Below, piece after piece: positions 7,634 through 16,112 of a DNA stretch of 64,000 nucleotides. The first letter of the stretch is position 1, and each line of letters begins with the position of its first letter. The notes under the pieces were generated by a model that was not told the origin of the DNA, did not search any database, and saw nothing but the letters and a program-made list of their open reading frames with translations. The DNA is from Allomuricauda sp. (GTDB lineage Bacteria > Bacteroidota > Bacteroidia > Flavobacteriales > Flavobacteriaceae): contig CP051244.1 of NCBI GenBank assembly GCA_017795045.1, forward strand, positions 2,665,929 to 2,729,928, written 5' to 3'. Made by a program: the position numbers and the translations under genes.

Positions 7634-7967
7634 AAAGCCAATTGCCCCATGATGAACTCTACCATCTTCATGGAATCTGTATTCCGCGAAAGAGCCCGTG
7701 AATGTTGAAATCCAACTGAAAAAACAGATAAAAGCAGTTGAACGAAAACAAAATATCCGTTTAACACACAATTAATTACAGGCGGTAACAGTACCGCAAC
7801 TGATCTAATTTATTAACTTTATCGGTAGGCTATCACATCTTCCCCCAAAGCCTTAACCATTATTGTATTTAACCATTGGTGACAAACCAAAAATCACACT
7901 TTTAAAATTAAAGCAGATACGCCATTGCATCAACCAAGATTTAAACCAATAAACCAACTAACAAAAA
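7634..7967. other. gene-free stretch with repeat copy 4
   Basis: There is no convincing gene in these 334 bases; open frames here are short and not conserved-looking. From about 7831 to 7900 the pattern CTTCCCCCAAAGCCTTAACC followed by AAAAATCACACTTTTAAAAT matches the front of repeat copies 1-3, but the end is diverged and no GTTRRRY core is seen. It marks the right border of the first accessory region. Confidence 0.4.
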
Positions 7968-9674
7968 ATGGAAAACAACGACACAAAATCAATCCGAAAC
8001 CCATTTGAAGAGATAGGAAAACTGTGGGGAATATTTTCAATTATTTGTCTAATCTGCGGCATTGTGCTCTTGTTGTTGACAAAAGGGGATTTCCAGAGCT
8101 TTAGAGAGCATGTCTCAAGTCAAGATGGGAGCCAAATAATACCTTTTGGCCAATTTATATTAAAGCTTTTTACAGGATCACTACTTCTGGGGATAGGCGT
8201 AAAATATCTTCGCGTTGCTTTATCCGTTGTATTTAAGTTCGACCCCGACAAAAAATTAACTGAAAGTTTAGCAAAGGACCTTAATTCAAGTAAAAAATCA
8301 ACTTATGCTTACAATAAAGGTTCATTGTTTAAACTTTTACAGGAAAAAGACCTGGAATTGATAAAGCCTACAACCTTGATTGAAAATATAACCACAAGGG
8401 TGTTTGTGGGTTTGAAAAAAATTCCACCCAGATATTTTATTGTTTCCCAAAATTTCCTAAATGCACTGATATCTTCATTCTCCCCATTCTTGATCCTGTT
8501 CGTTGCATTGTTCCTTGACTATCTGGAAATCATAGATGTTTTTTACGGAAGTAGGTTTGAATGGCTATTGTTATTGGTTTCCATTTCAGTGGTATTTTCA
8601 TGGAGCCCTTTTAGTCCCATTACGAATGAGTCAAAAAAAAGTATTATTGCCATAATCTTGTCTGTATGTTCCATCGGTACGTTTTTAATACTCAAAACAT
8701 CTTCTTTTAACTACGAACTCCCTGAAATACCCAAAAGTGTATTCCTGGTGACCTTGATATTTGTGCTTTTGAGTGCGGGAATATTTTTTGCATTCTTCTT
8801 TTTATTGAAGAGAAGAGTATACATAGAAGACACTAATGACGAGATATCCGTATCCAAAACCGATGTTGACCTTGGTGTCCATCCTGATGAAATTCGCAGG
8901 ATTATCTCAAATCGCTTGGCGGAACTTGGCAGCTCAAGCATAGTGAACAGAATTTATGACGATTACTATCACTCCGGCAATGGCAAATTCCGCATGGCAT
9001 TAATGCAAGAGACACAACCCATTCCCAAGGCTACATTGAATGATACTGTATTGAATAAAAGTGCCAAGAATTTATCCAAGATTGGCTTTGCAGGAGCAAT
9101 AGTCGGTTTAATTGCATTAGTAGCTTTTGTCAGCGGTGCCAAAACTTTCATTGGACTTTTACTTTCTACCGTCACTACTTTGGGAATAATAAATTTTGGT
9201 CTAAAATTAATCTCCCTAAGCACTTTATTCCTATCGGAATTTGCTTTTGAATCCATTTTGATTTCTGTAGATGGAAATGGAGAATACAAATCGTCCCGAA
9301 TAACAGCGGGAAGAGGGTTGAACGATTCCGTGGAATCTAGAAATGAGGTGACCAAATCAAGCATTTCATTACAATTTGTGAGTTCCAGTATACTTTCAGT
9401 GAGTTTTATACGACTTGGAAAGGCGGACCCATTTGATCATTCACCTCGTTATGTGGTCTCATTGGACAAAAATGAAAGCTCAAATACTTATTTGATAAAC
9501 TCCTTTAACAAGTACCTTTCTGAAAAATCCCAAATAATTGGAGTTAGTGGCCGCGACGTTGAAAAAATAAAGAACCTGAATTCACTTACAAATCCAATTG
9601 GACTTAATGGCACTACCGAACCGACCAATAAAAGTTTACTTGAGGAAAATACCAATGAAACAGAATCTGAGTGA
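7968..9674 (+). CDS. large uncharacterised membrane protein
   Basis: 568 residues. Hydrophobic segments near residues 20-38, 65-80, 165-185, 195-213, 225-240 and 260-282 form a first membrane block. A soluble stretch (about 285-370) carries DVDLGVHPDEIRRIISNRLAELG and DDYYHSGNGKFRM. A second block (375-430) of two to three helices follows, then a polar C-terminal tail of about 130 residues. I do not recognise a family. It stands alone, 3 bases short of overlapping the next long frame, but the real start of that gene lies 35 bases downstream. A transport or envelope role is possible; nothing proves it. Confidence 0.65.
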   Translation: MENNDTKSIRNPFEEIGKLWGIFSIICLICGIVLLLLTKGDFQSFREHVSSQDGSQIIPFGQFILKLFTGSLLLGIGVKYLRVALSVVFKFDPDKKLTESLAKDLNSSKKSTYAYNKGSLFKLLQEKDLELIKPTTLIENITTRVFVGLKKIPPRYFIVSQNFLNALISSFSPFLILFVALFLDYLEIIDVFYGSRFEWLLLLVSISVVFSWSPFSPITNESKKSIIAIILSVCSIGTFLILKTSSFNYELPEIPKSVFLVTLIFVLLSAGIFFAFFFLLKRRVYIEDTNDEISVSKTDVDLGVHPDEIRRIISNRLAELGSSSIVNRIYDDYYHSGNGKFRMALMQETQPIPKATLNDTVLNKSAKNLSKIGFAGAIVGLIALVAFVSGAKTFIGLLLSTVTTLGIINFGLKLISLSTLFLSEFAFESILISVDGNGEYKSSRITAGRGLNDSVESRNEVTKSSISLQFVSSSILSVSFIRLGKADPFDHSPRYVVSLDKNESSNTYLINSFNKYLSEKSQIIGVSGRDVEKIKNLNSLTNPIGLNGTTEPTNKSLLEENTNETESE

Positions 9675-9709
9675 GTCATAGAAAAGCAGTTTCTTACAAA
9701 AGAAAAAAA

Positions 9710-11260
9710 ATGAATACTGACCGATGTAGTATAAGATTGCCGGTTCTTCAAATTTTGGTCCTCTTCCATGCCAGTATGGTGGCTGCACAAACTTCTCTCG
9801 AGAAAATCAACCTTGAAAACGGAAAGTACACCGTGGGGTTTCGCCACTACCCTACTCTGGATAGCTCAAGAACGTACCACAGGGCCATGGACTATACCAA
9901 CAAAAAGATGGCCCGACCCATTTCCATAAGCCTTTGGTATCCCGCAGGGCAAATTGCAGATGACATAAAACCCTTACAGGTTCTGGATTACCTTGAGATA
10001 CTAAAAGAGGAAGAGGAATGGGAACATTTGCCCAATGAACAGATCTTGAATTGGTTTTACTACCGTAACACCCCCGACAACCAAAAACACCTTGTAGAAC
10101 CAACAACAGCATATCCCGAACTGGATTTTTTGAAGGGGAAATTTCCGGTGGTTGTCTATGCCCCCAGTTTCATGGCATCCTCCATAGAAAACTTTGCGCT
10201 TTGTGAATATTTGGTAAGTCACGGGTATGTGGTAGTGTCCAGTCTAAGTCGAGGCACAGAGACCCGTTGGTTCAGCAACAACTACGCCAAGGAAATGGAA
10301 ACCCAGGCGAGGGATATGGAGTTTTTGATAAAAGAAGTTGGGAAACTTCCCATAGTAGATCATGACAAGATTGCTGTAATGGGCTTCAGTTTTGGCGGTC
10401 TATCCAATATCATCGTGCAAAATAGAAATGATAATATCAAAGCCATTGTAAGTCTGGATGGCACAGAAAGATATCAATACGCACTACTGGAGCAATCCCA
10501 CTTTTTTGACGCCGCAAAAATAGATGTACCCTACATCCATATGGCGCAGAAAGACATTCCCGATATCGTTTTGAAAGAGGACAAGATCGATGCTGAACTC
10601 AACACAAAGTTCCAGTTGTACGACAGCATAACCCAAGCCACCTCGTACCAATTGAAGTTCCATGACCTTACGCACAGCTATTTCAGTACCCTTGGGATTC
10701 TCTTTGCCGATAGGGACAAGAGACAGGACAAAGATGACTCGGAAATCATGGAGTCCTACAAATGGGTATCGGCCTATGCGTTACATTTTTTGGATGCCGT
10801 GCTAAAAAAGGATGAAAACGCCCTGCATTTTATTGAAAATAACCCTTCCAAAAACGGAGTTGCCGATGGTTTGATAACCCAAAGCATCAAACCATCGAAA
10901 AAAAGAGCCTACACGTTTCAGGATTTTAACGATTTGGCTTCGGGCCAGAATTATAACAACCTATCCCAATTGTACGACTCCATAGTAAAAAGTCATCCTG
11001 CTTTTTCCATCCCTGAAGGCAATCTGAACACGCTTGGGTTACAATTGGTCTTCAACCCAAAAACATCTTCGCAAGGAATAAAGGTGTTTTTGTTGGCCAC
11101 ACGACTTTTCCCAGATTCTGCCAATCTCTATGACAGTCTAGCAGAGGGATATTTATTCATGGGCAACACGGATAAAGCCATTGAAAGTTTTGAAAAATCC
11201 TTGGCATTGAACCCACAAAGCCAAAACGCCATCAACAGATTGGAGCAATTAAAAAAGTAA
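9710..11260 (+). CDS. secreted alpha/beta hydrolase with C-terminal TPR
   Basis: 516 residues from the ATG at 9710; a GTG at 9671 would add 13 basic residues before the signal peptide, so the ATG is preferred. The signal peptide ends at VAAQ. The middle is an alpha/beta-hydrolase of the dienelactone-hydrolase / PAF-acetylhydrolase-like kind: the nucleophile elbow is GFSFGG, and the late LTHSYFST supplies a candidate catalytic histidine. The last 60 residues form TPR-like helices (AEGYLFMGNTDKAIESFEKS). It is four bases from the sulfatase start, so the two are probably coexpressed and work on the same secreted or periplasmic substrate. Confidence 0.75.
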   Translation: MNTDRCSIRLPVLQILVLFHASMVAAQTSLEKINLENGKYTVGFRHYPTLDSSRTYHRAMDYTNKKMARPISISLWYPAGQIADDIKPLQVLDYLEILKEEEEWEHLPNEQILNWFYYRNTPDNQKHLVEPTTAYPELDFLKGKFPVVVYAPSFMASSIENFALCEYLVSHGYVVVSSLSRGTETRWFSNNYAKEMETQARDMEFLIKEVGKLPIVDHDKIAVMGFSFGGLSNIIVQNRNDNIKAIVSLDGTERYQYALLEQSHFFDAAKIDVPYIHMAQKDIPDIVLKEDKIDAELNTKFQLYDSITQATSYQLKFHDLTHSYFSTLGILFADRDKRQDKDDSEIMESYKWVSAYALHFLDAVLKKDENALHFIENNPSKNGVADGLITQSIKPSKKRAYTFQDFNDLASGQNYNNLSQLYDSIVKSHPAFSIPEGNLNTLGLQLVFNPKTSSQGIKVFLLATRLFPDSANLYDSLAEGYLFMGNTDKAIESFEKSLALNPQSQNAINRLEQLKK

Positions 11261-11264
11261 CACT

Positions 11265-13016
11265 TTGAAAAAGACAACATTTTTCCTTCTGACCCTTATT
11301 TTTTGCATGGCCCATTTGGCTTTTGGCCAAGCTCCTAATCAACCCAATGTGATCATTATAATAACCGATGACCAAGGGTATGGGGATTTAGGGAGTACCG
11401 GCAATCCCCATATAAAAACACCTGTTTTGGATAAATTTGCCCAAGAGAGTGTCCGTTTCAATAATTTTTATGTATCACCGGTCTGTGCACCAACACGTTC
11501 CAGTATCATGACAGGCCGATACAGTTTGCGCACCGGGGTCAGGGACACCTACAATGGTGGTGCCACCATGGCCCAAAACGAGGTGACGATTGCTGAAATG
11601 CTCAAGCAAGTCAACTACCGTACGGGTATCTTTGGTAAATGGCACTTGGGGGACAATTATCCGTTCAGGCCGAACGATCAAGGGTTTGACGAATCGGTGA
11701 TCCATTTGGCCGGGGGAATGGGACAGGTAGGAGACATCACCACCTATTTTAAGGGAGACCGCAGCTATTTTGACCCCGTACTTTGGCACAACGGGGTACA
11801 GGAAGCCTATACCGGTTATTGCTCCGACATCTTTGCAGAACAGGCCATGGATTTCATCCAAGAAAACAGGGAGCGCCCTTTCTTTTGCTACCTATCCTTC
11901 AATGCCCCGCATACGCCCTTGCAAGTACCCGATAAGTACTACCAAATGTACAAGGACATAGACCCGGCCTCTGGTTTTGAAAATGATGACAGACCGTTTC
12001 CCCATATGTCGGAAAAAGATAAAGAAGACGCCCGAAAAGTGTATGGTATGGTCACTAATATTGATGAGAATGTGGGTAAATTGCTGGATACCCTGGAAGA
12101 GCTGAATATCGCTGATAACACCATTATCATTTTTATGACCGATAATGGTCCGCAGCAATCCAGATATATAGCGGGTATGCGAGGAAAAAAGAGTAGTGTA
12201 TACCGAGGCGGCGTTAGGGTTCCATTTTTTATGAAAAACCCCTCATTTAAAAGTAATACAGAAGTTGAAACAGCAGCAGCACACATAGACCTATTGCCCA
12301 CCATTGCAGAACTTTGCCGTGTTGATTTGCCCAAATCCAAAAAGATAGATGGGCGCAGTCTGGTGCCCTTGATCAACTCCACGTCTGCAGATTGGCCGGA
12401 AAGGCACCTGTTCTTCTACTGGACCCGTCGCTATCCCGAACTGTATAACAACATTGCCATACAAAGAGGGGATTACAAGTTGGTAGGGCATACCTCCTAT
12501 GATTCCCATATTACCGAATTCGAATTGTTCGACATAAAAAAAGACCCCTATGAACAGTCCAATATCATTGCAACAAACACAGAGCTTGCGGAAACCTTCA
12601 AAAAGGATTTGGACACCTTATACTACGAACTGATTTCCTCAGAGAACCTTTTGCACCCTCCACGCATTGAAATAGGAAATGCCAACGAGAACCCCACCAT
12701 ATTGAACAGAAATGATGCGGATGGGGAACGGGGTATCTGGAACCAAGAGGAAGTTTATGGAAAGTGGAACGTAAAGGTCAATGCCGGAACGTACCATATA
12801 AAGTTGAAGTTCATCAAACCTGTAGCAACCGGAGGAAACTTATTGTTTGAAGCAGGAAGTGTGGTCACTAGAAAAAAAGTGCAAGGCCCCATTACGGATA
12901 TTATTGAAATGAACAATGTCTATCTCCCAGACATGGAATGTGAAATACTGCCCTATTATCTTGTGGACAAAAAAAAGATATTTCCGTTCTGGGTCCAAAT
13001 GGAGAAAATTAATTAA
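11265..13016 (+). CDS. S1-family (formylglycine) sulfatase
   Basis: 583 residues with a TTG start. The signal peptide MKKTTFFLLTLIFCMAHLAFGQ follows directly, which supports the TTG. Metal ligands appear in TDDQGYGDLG. The sulfatase signature CAPTR places the formylglycine-forming Cys at residue 74, followed by the GKWHLG motif and the late TDNGP metal site. S1 sulfatases remove sulfate esters, in marine flavobacteria often from algal polysaccharides. The last 100 residues look like an extra beta domain. No maturase (FGE or anSME) is in the window. Likely cotranscribed with the hydrolase upstream. Confidence 0.9.
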   Translation: MKKTTFFLLTLIFCMAHLAFGQAPNQPNVIIIITDDQGYGDLGSTGNPHIKTPVLDKFAQESVRFNNFYVSPVCAPTRSSIMTGRYSLRTGVRDTYNGGATMAQNEVTIAEMLKQVNYRTGIFGKWHLGDNYPFRPNDQGFDESVIHLAGGMGQVGDITTYFKGDRSYFDPVLWHNGVQEAYTGYCSDIFAEQAMDFIQENRERPFFCYLSFNAPHTPLQVPDKYYQMYKDIDPASGFENDDRPFPHMSEKDKEDARKVYGMVTNIDENVGKLLDTLEELNIADNTIIIFMTDNGPQQSRYIAGMRGKKSSVYRGGVRVPFFMKNPSFKSNTEVETAAAHIDLLPTIAELCRVDLPKSKKIDGRSLVPLINSTSADWPERHLFFYWTRRYPELYNNIAIQRGDYKLVGHTSYDSHITEFELFDIKKDPYEQSNIIATNTELAETFKKDLDTLYYELISSENLLHPPRIEIGNANENPTILNRNDADGERGIWNQEEVYGKWNVKVNAGTYHIKLKFIKPVATGGNLLFEAGSVVTRKKVQGPITDIIEMNNVYLPDMECEILPYYLVDKKKIFPFWVQMEKIN

Positions 13017-13089
13017 AAGTTCAGGCTTGCTAAGATTGGAAAACTCAGCGAACAGATGCGTATCTTTACGGCTTGTTATGCCCTAATCC

Positions 13090-13659
13090 ATGAGCGAACA
13101 GATCCTAACGGAACACATCAGCAGCTACGTCAACTTTTCAGAAGAGGAATTATCGGAAATCATCCGCTTTTTTGATATTAGATCCTATCGCAAAAAAGAA
13201 AAATTACTGCATGCCGAAAAACGTTGTGACACGCTGTTTTTTGTAGCAAAAGGATGTTTGCAACTCTACTTCATTGATGATTTGGGCAACCCCAAGACCA
13301 CCCAGTTTGCCATGGAAACTTGGTGGCTGACCGATTTTTTGGCCTTTCAATACCAAAGACCTTCCAATTTTTATGTGGAAACCTTGGAAAAATCAACGGT
13401 GTTATCCATTTCCTTTTCAAAATACCAAGAGCTGCTGGAAAAATTCCCGAAAATGGAGAAATACTATAGGTCCATTTTCGAAACGGCCTATGGAGCGGCC
13501 CTTATGCGTATCAAATACATCAATAGTCTTTCCAAAGAAGAAATGTTCTTCAGTTTCCGGAATAGTTTCCCGGAATTTGTGCAACGTGTGCCCCAATATG
13601 TGCTCGCCAGTTTTCTTGGCCTGACCCCAGAATACCTGAGTGAAATCAAAAGAAAGTGA
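13090..13659 (+). CDS. Crp/Fnr-family transcriptional regulator
   Basis: 189 residues. A cNMP-binding beta-roll occupies roughly residues 20-120 (DTLFFVAKGCLQLYFIDDLGNPKTTQF), followed by the dimer helix and a short HTH whose recognition end is VLASFLGLTPEYLSEIKRK. This is the common flavobacterial Crp/Fnr subgroup. No Fe-S cysteines are arranged as in FNR. An upstream TATCTTTA at 13061 is close to the -7 consensus. It is 80 bases from the oxidoreductase gene and points the same way, so it may control that gene and the DJ-1 gene after it. Confidence 0.85.
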   Translation: MSEQILTEHISSYVNFSEEELSEIIRFFDIRSYRKKEKLLHAEKRCDTLFFVAKGCLQLYFIDDLGNPKTTQFAMETWWLTDFLAFQYQRPSNFYVETLEKSTVLSISFSKYQELLEKFPKMEKYYRSIFETAYGAALMRIKYINSLSKEEMFFSFRNSFPEFVQRVPQYVLASFLGLTPEYLSEIKRK

Positions 13660-13739
13660 TTTTCTTAAACCAGCTTAATTTTTATTGAAGTTCATTTGGC
13701 CACCTTTGTATTACCCGAATAAAGGAAAAGGTCAAACAC

Positions 13740-15014
13740 ATGGCGGACACTAAAAAAATGGTTGTGGTAGGCGGAGGTTTTGCAGGTCTGGAACTTGTAA
13801 AACAATTGGGGAATTCCGAATCATATCAAATCACTCTGGTGGACAGCAACAACTACAATTTTTTTCCACCCTTGATCTATCAAGTATCCACGGGCTTTAT
13901 GGAACCATCGGCCATAAGCTATCCGTTCCGCAAGATTTTGAGGAAATTGAAGAATGTACGATTTCGGTTGGGCTCCCTTGAACGGGTGATGCCCGAAGAA
14001 AACAAAATATTGTTGAGCAACGGGGAGCTGGAATACGACATTCTGGTGATGGCAACGGGGACGGAAAGTAACTTTTTTGGAAATGGCAACATTGAAAAGT
14101 ACAGCCTGCCCATGAAGACCATCAGTGATGCCCTTTCCCTTAGAAATGTGATCCTGACCCGTTTGGACCGTGCCACCAGAATCGATGACGTAGAGGAACG
14201 AAAAAAGTACCTCACCTTTGTCATTGCAGGCGCAGGGCCTACGGGGGTTGAACTTTCGGGCATATTGGCAGAAATGAAGACCACCATCATCATCAAGGAT
14301 TATCCGGAACTTCTGGAGAACGACCTTGGGGAAATCCACCTAATTGATGGACAAGATTCCGTTTTGGCGTCCATGTCCAAGAATGCCCAAACCTATACCG
14401 CCAAAAAGCTATCGGAACTGGGCGTTAACTTGACCATGAACACACTGGTCAAGGATTTTGATGGGGAAACCGTTCTATTGTCCAATGGCACTGAAATTCC
14501 ATCCAAAAACCTGATTTGGGCAGCAGGGGTATCCGCCAAAACCTTTGAGGGTTTTCCAAAAGACAGTTTTGGGGCCGGTAAACGGTTAATAACAAATTCC
14601 TTCAACCAAGTGCATTTGTGTGACAACATTTATGCCTTGGGAGATTGTGCCTTGGTCATCGGGGATAAGGCCTACCCCAATGGACATCCACAATTGGCAC
14701 AACCCGCGCTACAACAAGCAAAAAATTTAGCTGATAATTTAAAACGGAAAAGCCAAAATTGGAAACCGTTCCACTATACCGACAAAGGTTCCCTGGCCAT
14801 CATTGGCCGAAACAAGGCCGTGTTGGATTTCCCTGGACAAAAACGGTCCCTAAAAGGCTTTGGTGCCTGGCTTATATGGATTTTTGTACACATTATGGGG
14901 CTTGTGAACTTTAAAAACAAAGTACGCACGCTGTACAACTGGCTCGGATATTATATCTACAAGGACCAATATTTTAGAATGATCATTAAACCCACAGAAA
15001 GAAATAACACATAA
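13740..15014 (+). CDS. NAD(P)/FAD-dependent oxidoreductase, type II NADH dehydrogenase-like
   Basis: 424 residues. The N-terminal FAD-binding VVVGGGFAGLEL (residues 8-19), the NAD-binding VIAGAGPTGVELSG near 160-173, and the late FAD motif ALGDCALV are all present. The C-terminal 50 residues (GAWLIWIFVHIMGLVNFKNK) are hydrophobic and amphipathic, as in membrane-attached NDH-2 enzymes that pass electrons from NADH to quinone without pumping protons. The length fits. One base separates its stop from the next ATG, so it is translationally linked to the DJ-1-like lipoprotein. Confidence 0.85.
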   Translation: MADTKKMVVVGGGFAGLELVKQLGNSESYQITLVDSNNYNFFPPLIYQVSTGFMEPSAISYPFRKILRKLKNVRFRLGSLERVMPEENKILLSNGELEYDILVMATGTESNFFGNGNIEKYSLPMKTISDALSLRNVILTRLDRATRIDDVEERKKYLTFVIAGAGPTGVELSGILAEMKTTIIIKDYPELLENDLGEIHLIDGQDSVLASMSKNAQTYTAKKLSELGVNLTMNTLVKDFDGETVLLSNGTEIPSKNLIWAAGVSAKTFEGFPKDSFGAGKRLITNSFNQVHLCDNIYALGDCALVIGDKAYPNGHPQLAQPALQQAKNLADNLKRKSQNWKPFHYTDKGSLAIIGRNKAVLDFPGQKRSLKGFGAWLIWIFVHIMGLVNFKNKVRTLYNWLGYYIYKDQYFRMIIKPTERNNT

Positions 15015-15015
15015 C

Positions 15016-15771
15016 ATGAAACATTTAGGACTATTGACACCCCTACTCTTTGCTGCCATTCTTTTGAGTTGCAATACCGAAAAATCAAAATCCAGCCCTG
15101 AGACTGAACAAACTGATTATGTGGAGGTGCCTTCGGATACCCTTACCAAACACTTAAAACCGTTCAATCCGGAATTGCCCACCATAGGACTGCTCATGTT
15201 CAATGGCGTTTTGCAGGGAGAGGTCATTGCCACATCGGATGTTTTTGGAAAACCCAACCAAAACGTGGAGCAACTTTTTAACGTAATCACCATAGCGGAG
15301 ACCGAAAGACCCATCACCACCGAGGAAGGCATGCATTTTGTCCCCGATTATACTTTTGAGAACTGCCCCAAGCTCACGGCCCTATTTGTTCCAAGTGGTT
15401 ACGATATGTATGCCCAGGTCCGTAACCAGAAAATGATAGAATTCATCCAAAGGAAAAACGAGGAGACCCAATACATAGTGAGTAATTGTGCAGGAGCCCA
15501 GCTTATCGGAGAATCCGGGATTGCGGACGGACATAAAATCGTTACCTATATTGGTGGTGGAAAGGAATTACAGGAGAATTATCCCAATTTAAAGGTCCAG
15601 GACGATAGTGTAGTCACTTTTGTCGAGGATGGAAAGTTCAGTTCCTCCAACGGAAACTTGACCAGTTATATTTCGGCCTTGAATTTGGTTGAAAAAATGA
15701 CCAGTCCCGAGCATCGGCAGTTTGTGGAAGACTACTTATACATAGACCGACTTAAAAATTGGGAGGAATAG
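15016..15771 (+). CDS. DJ-1/PfpI-family lipoprotein
   Basis: 251 residues. A lipobox (ILLSC, Cys19) marks it as an envelope lipoprotein. The DJ-1/PfpI domain covers about residues 55-220, with the nucleophile elbow IVSNCAGAQLIGESG placing the active Cys at residue 158 and the later NGNLTSYISA motif typical of the isonitrile hydratase / AraC-associated branch. Possible roles are hydratase, glyoxalase III-like or a redox sensor; the sequence does not decide. Coupled to the oxidoreductase upstream. Members of this branch are usually cytosolic, so the lipobox is unusual. Confidence 0.8.
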   Translation: MKHLGLLTPLLFAAILLSCNTEKSKSSPETEQTDYVEVPSDTLTKHLKPFNPELPTIGLLMFNGVLQGEVIATSDVFGKPNQNVEQLFNVITIAETERPITTEEGMHFVPDYTFENCPKLTALFVPSGYDMYAQVRNQKMIEFIQRKNEETQYIVSNCAGAQLIGESGIADGHKIVTYIGGGKELQENYPNLKVQDDSVVTFVEDGKFSSSNGNLTSYISALNLVEKMTSPEHRQFVEDYLYIDRLKNWEE

Positions 15772-15790
15772 GTTTCCCTCACTCCTGCCA

Positions 15791-15987
15791 GTCATTTCGA
15801 TATGAGGAAGGAAACGACGATTGAGAAATCCCAAATGATAGATTTCTCACATTCCCCAGCTCCCTCGCAAGCTCGGGACAGGAGTTCGAAATGACCATAA
15901 GATTCCGAACGTCATTTCGACAGAGTCCCGACGAAGATCGGGACGACGAGAAATCCCACGGATGTCTCGACTGCGCTCGACATGACA
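15791..15987. repeat. flavobacterial dispersed palindromic repeat, modules A then B
   Basis: Module A (15791-15895) runs from GTCATTTCGATATGAGGAAG to GGAGTTCGAAATGAC. Module B (15911-15987) runs from GTCATTTCGACAGAGTCCCG to TCTCGACTGCGCTCGACATG. Within B, GTCCCGA and TCGGGAC form a hairpin. The same two modules occur in the opposite order at 21093-21352, and fragments occur at 57684, 59108 and 61389. This explains the non-coding gap 15772-16112; frames read through it are not genes. Confidence 0.8.
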
Positions 15988-16112
15988 GGCACATTGCAAT
16001 TCGTGTCGGATAGCCTAATACCAATAAAAAACAGATTCCCTTTTTTACTGGAATAAAACAGCCGGCATCAGGTAGTTGAACCCCACCTGAGCGGCCGACT
16101 GTCGACACTATA

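Noticed and set aside
7406-7771. Minus-strand frame with a stretch resembling a conserved domain
   Set aside because: Most of it is antisense to the SDR gene and the remaining 40 codons are too short to assign.
15779-16108. 109-codon open frame through the dispersed repeat
   Set aside because: It is the translation of palindromic repeat modules, and a similar false frame occurs at the second copy near 21039-21305.
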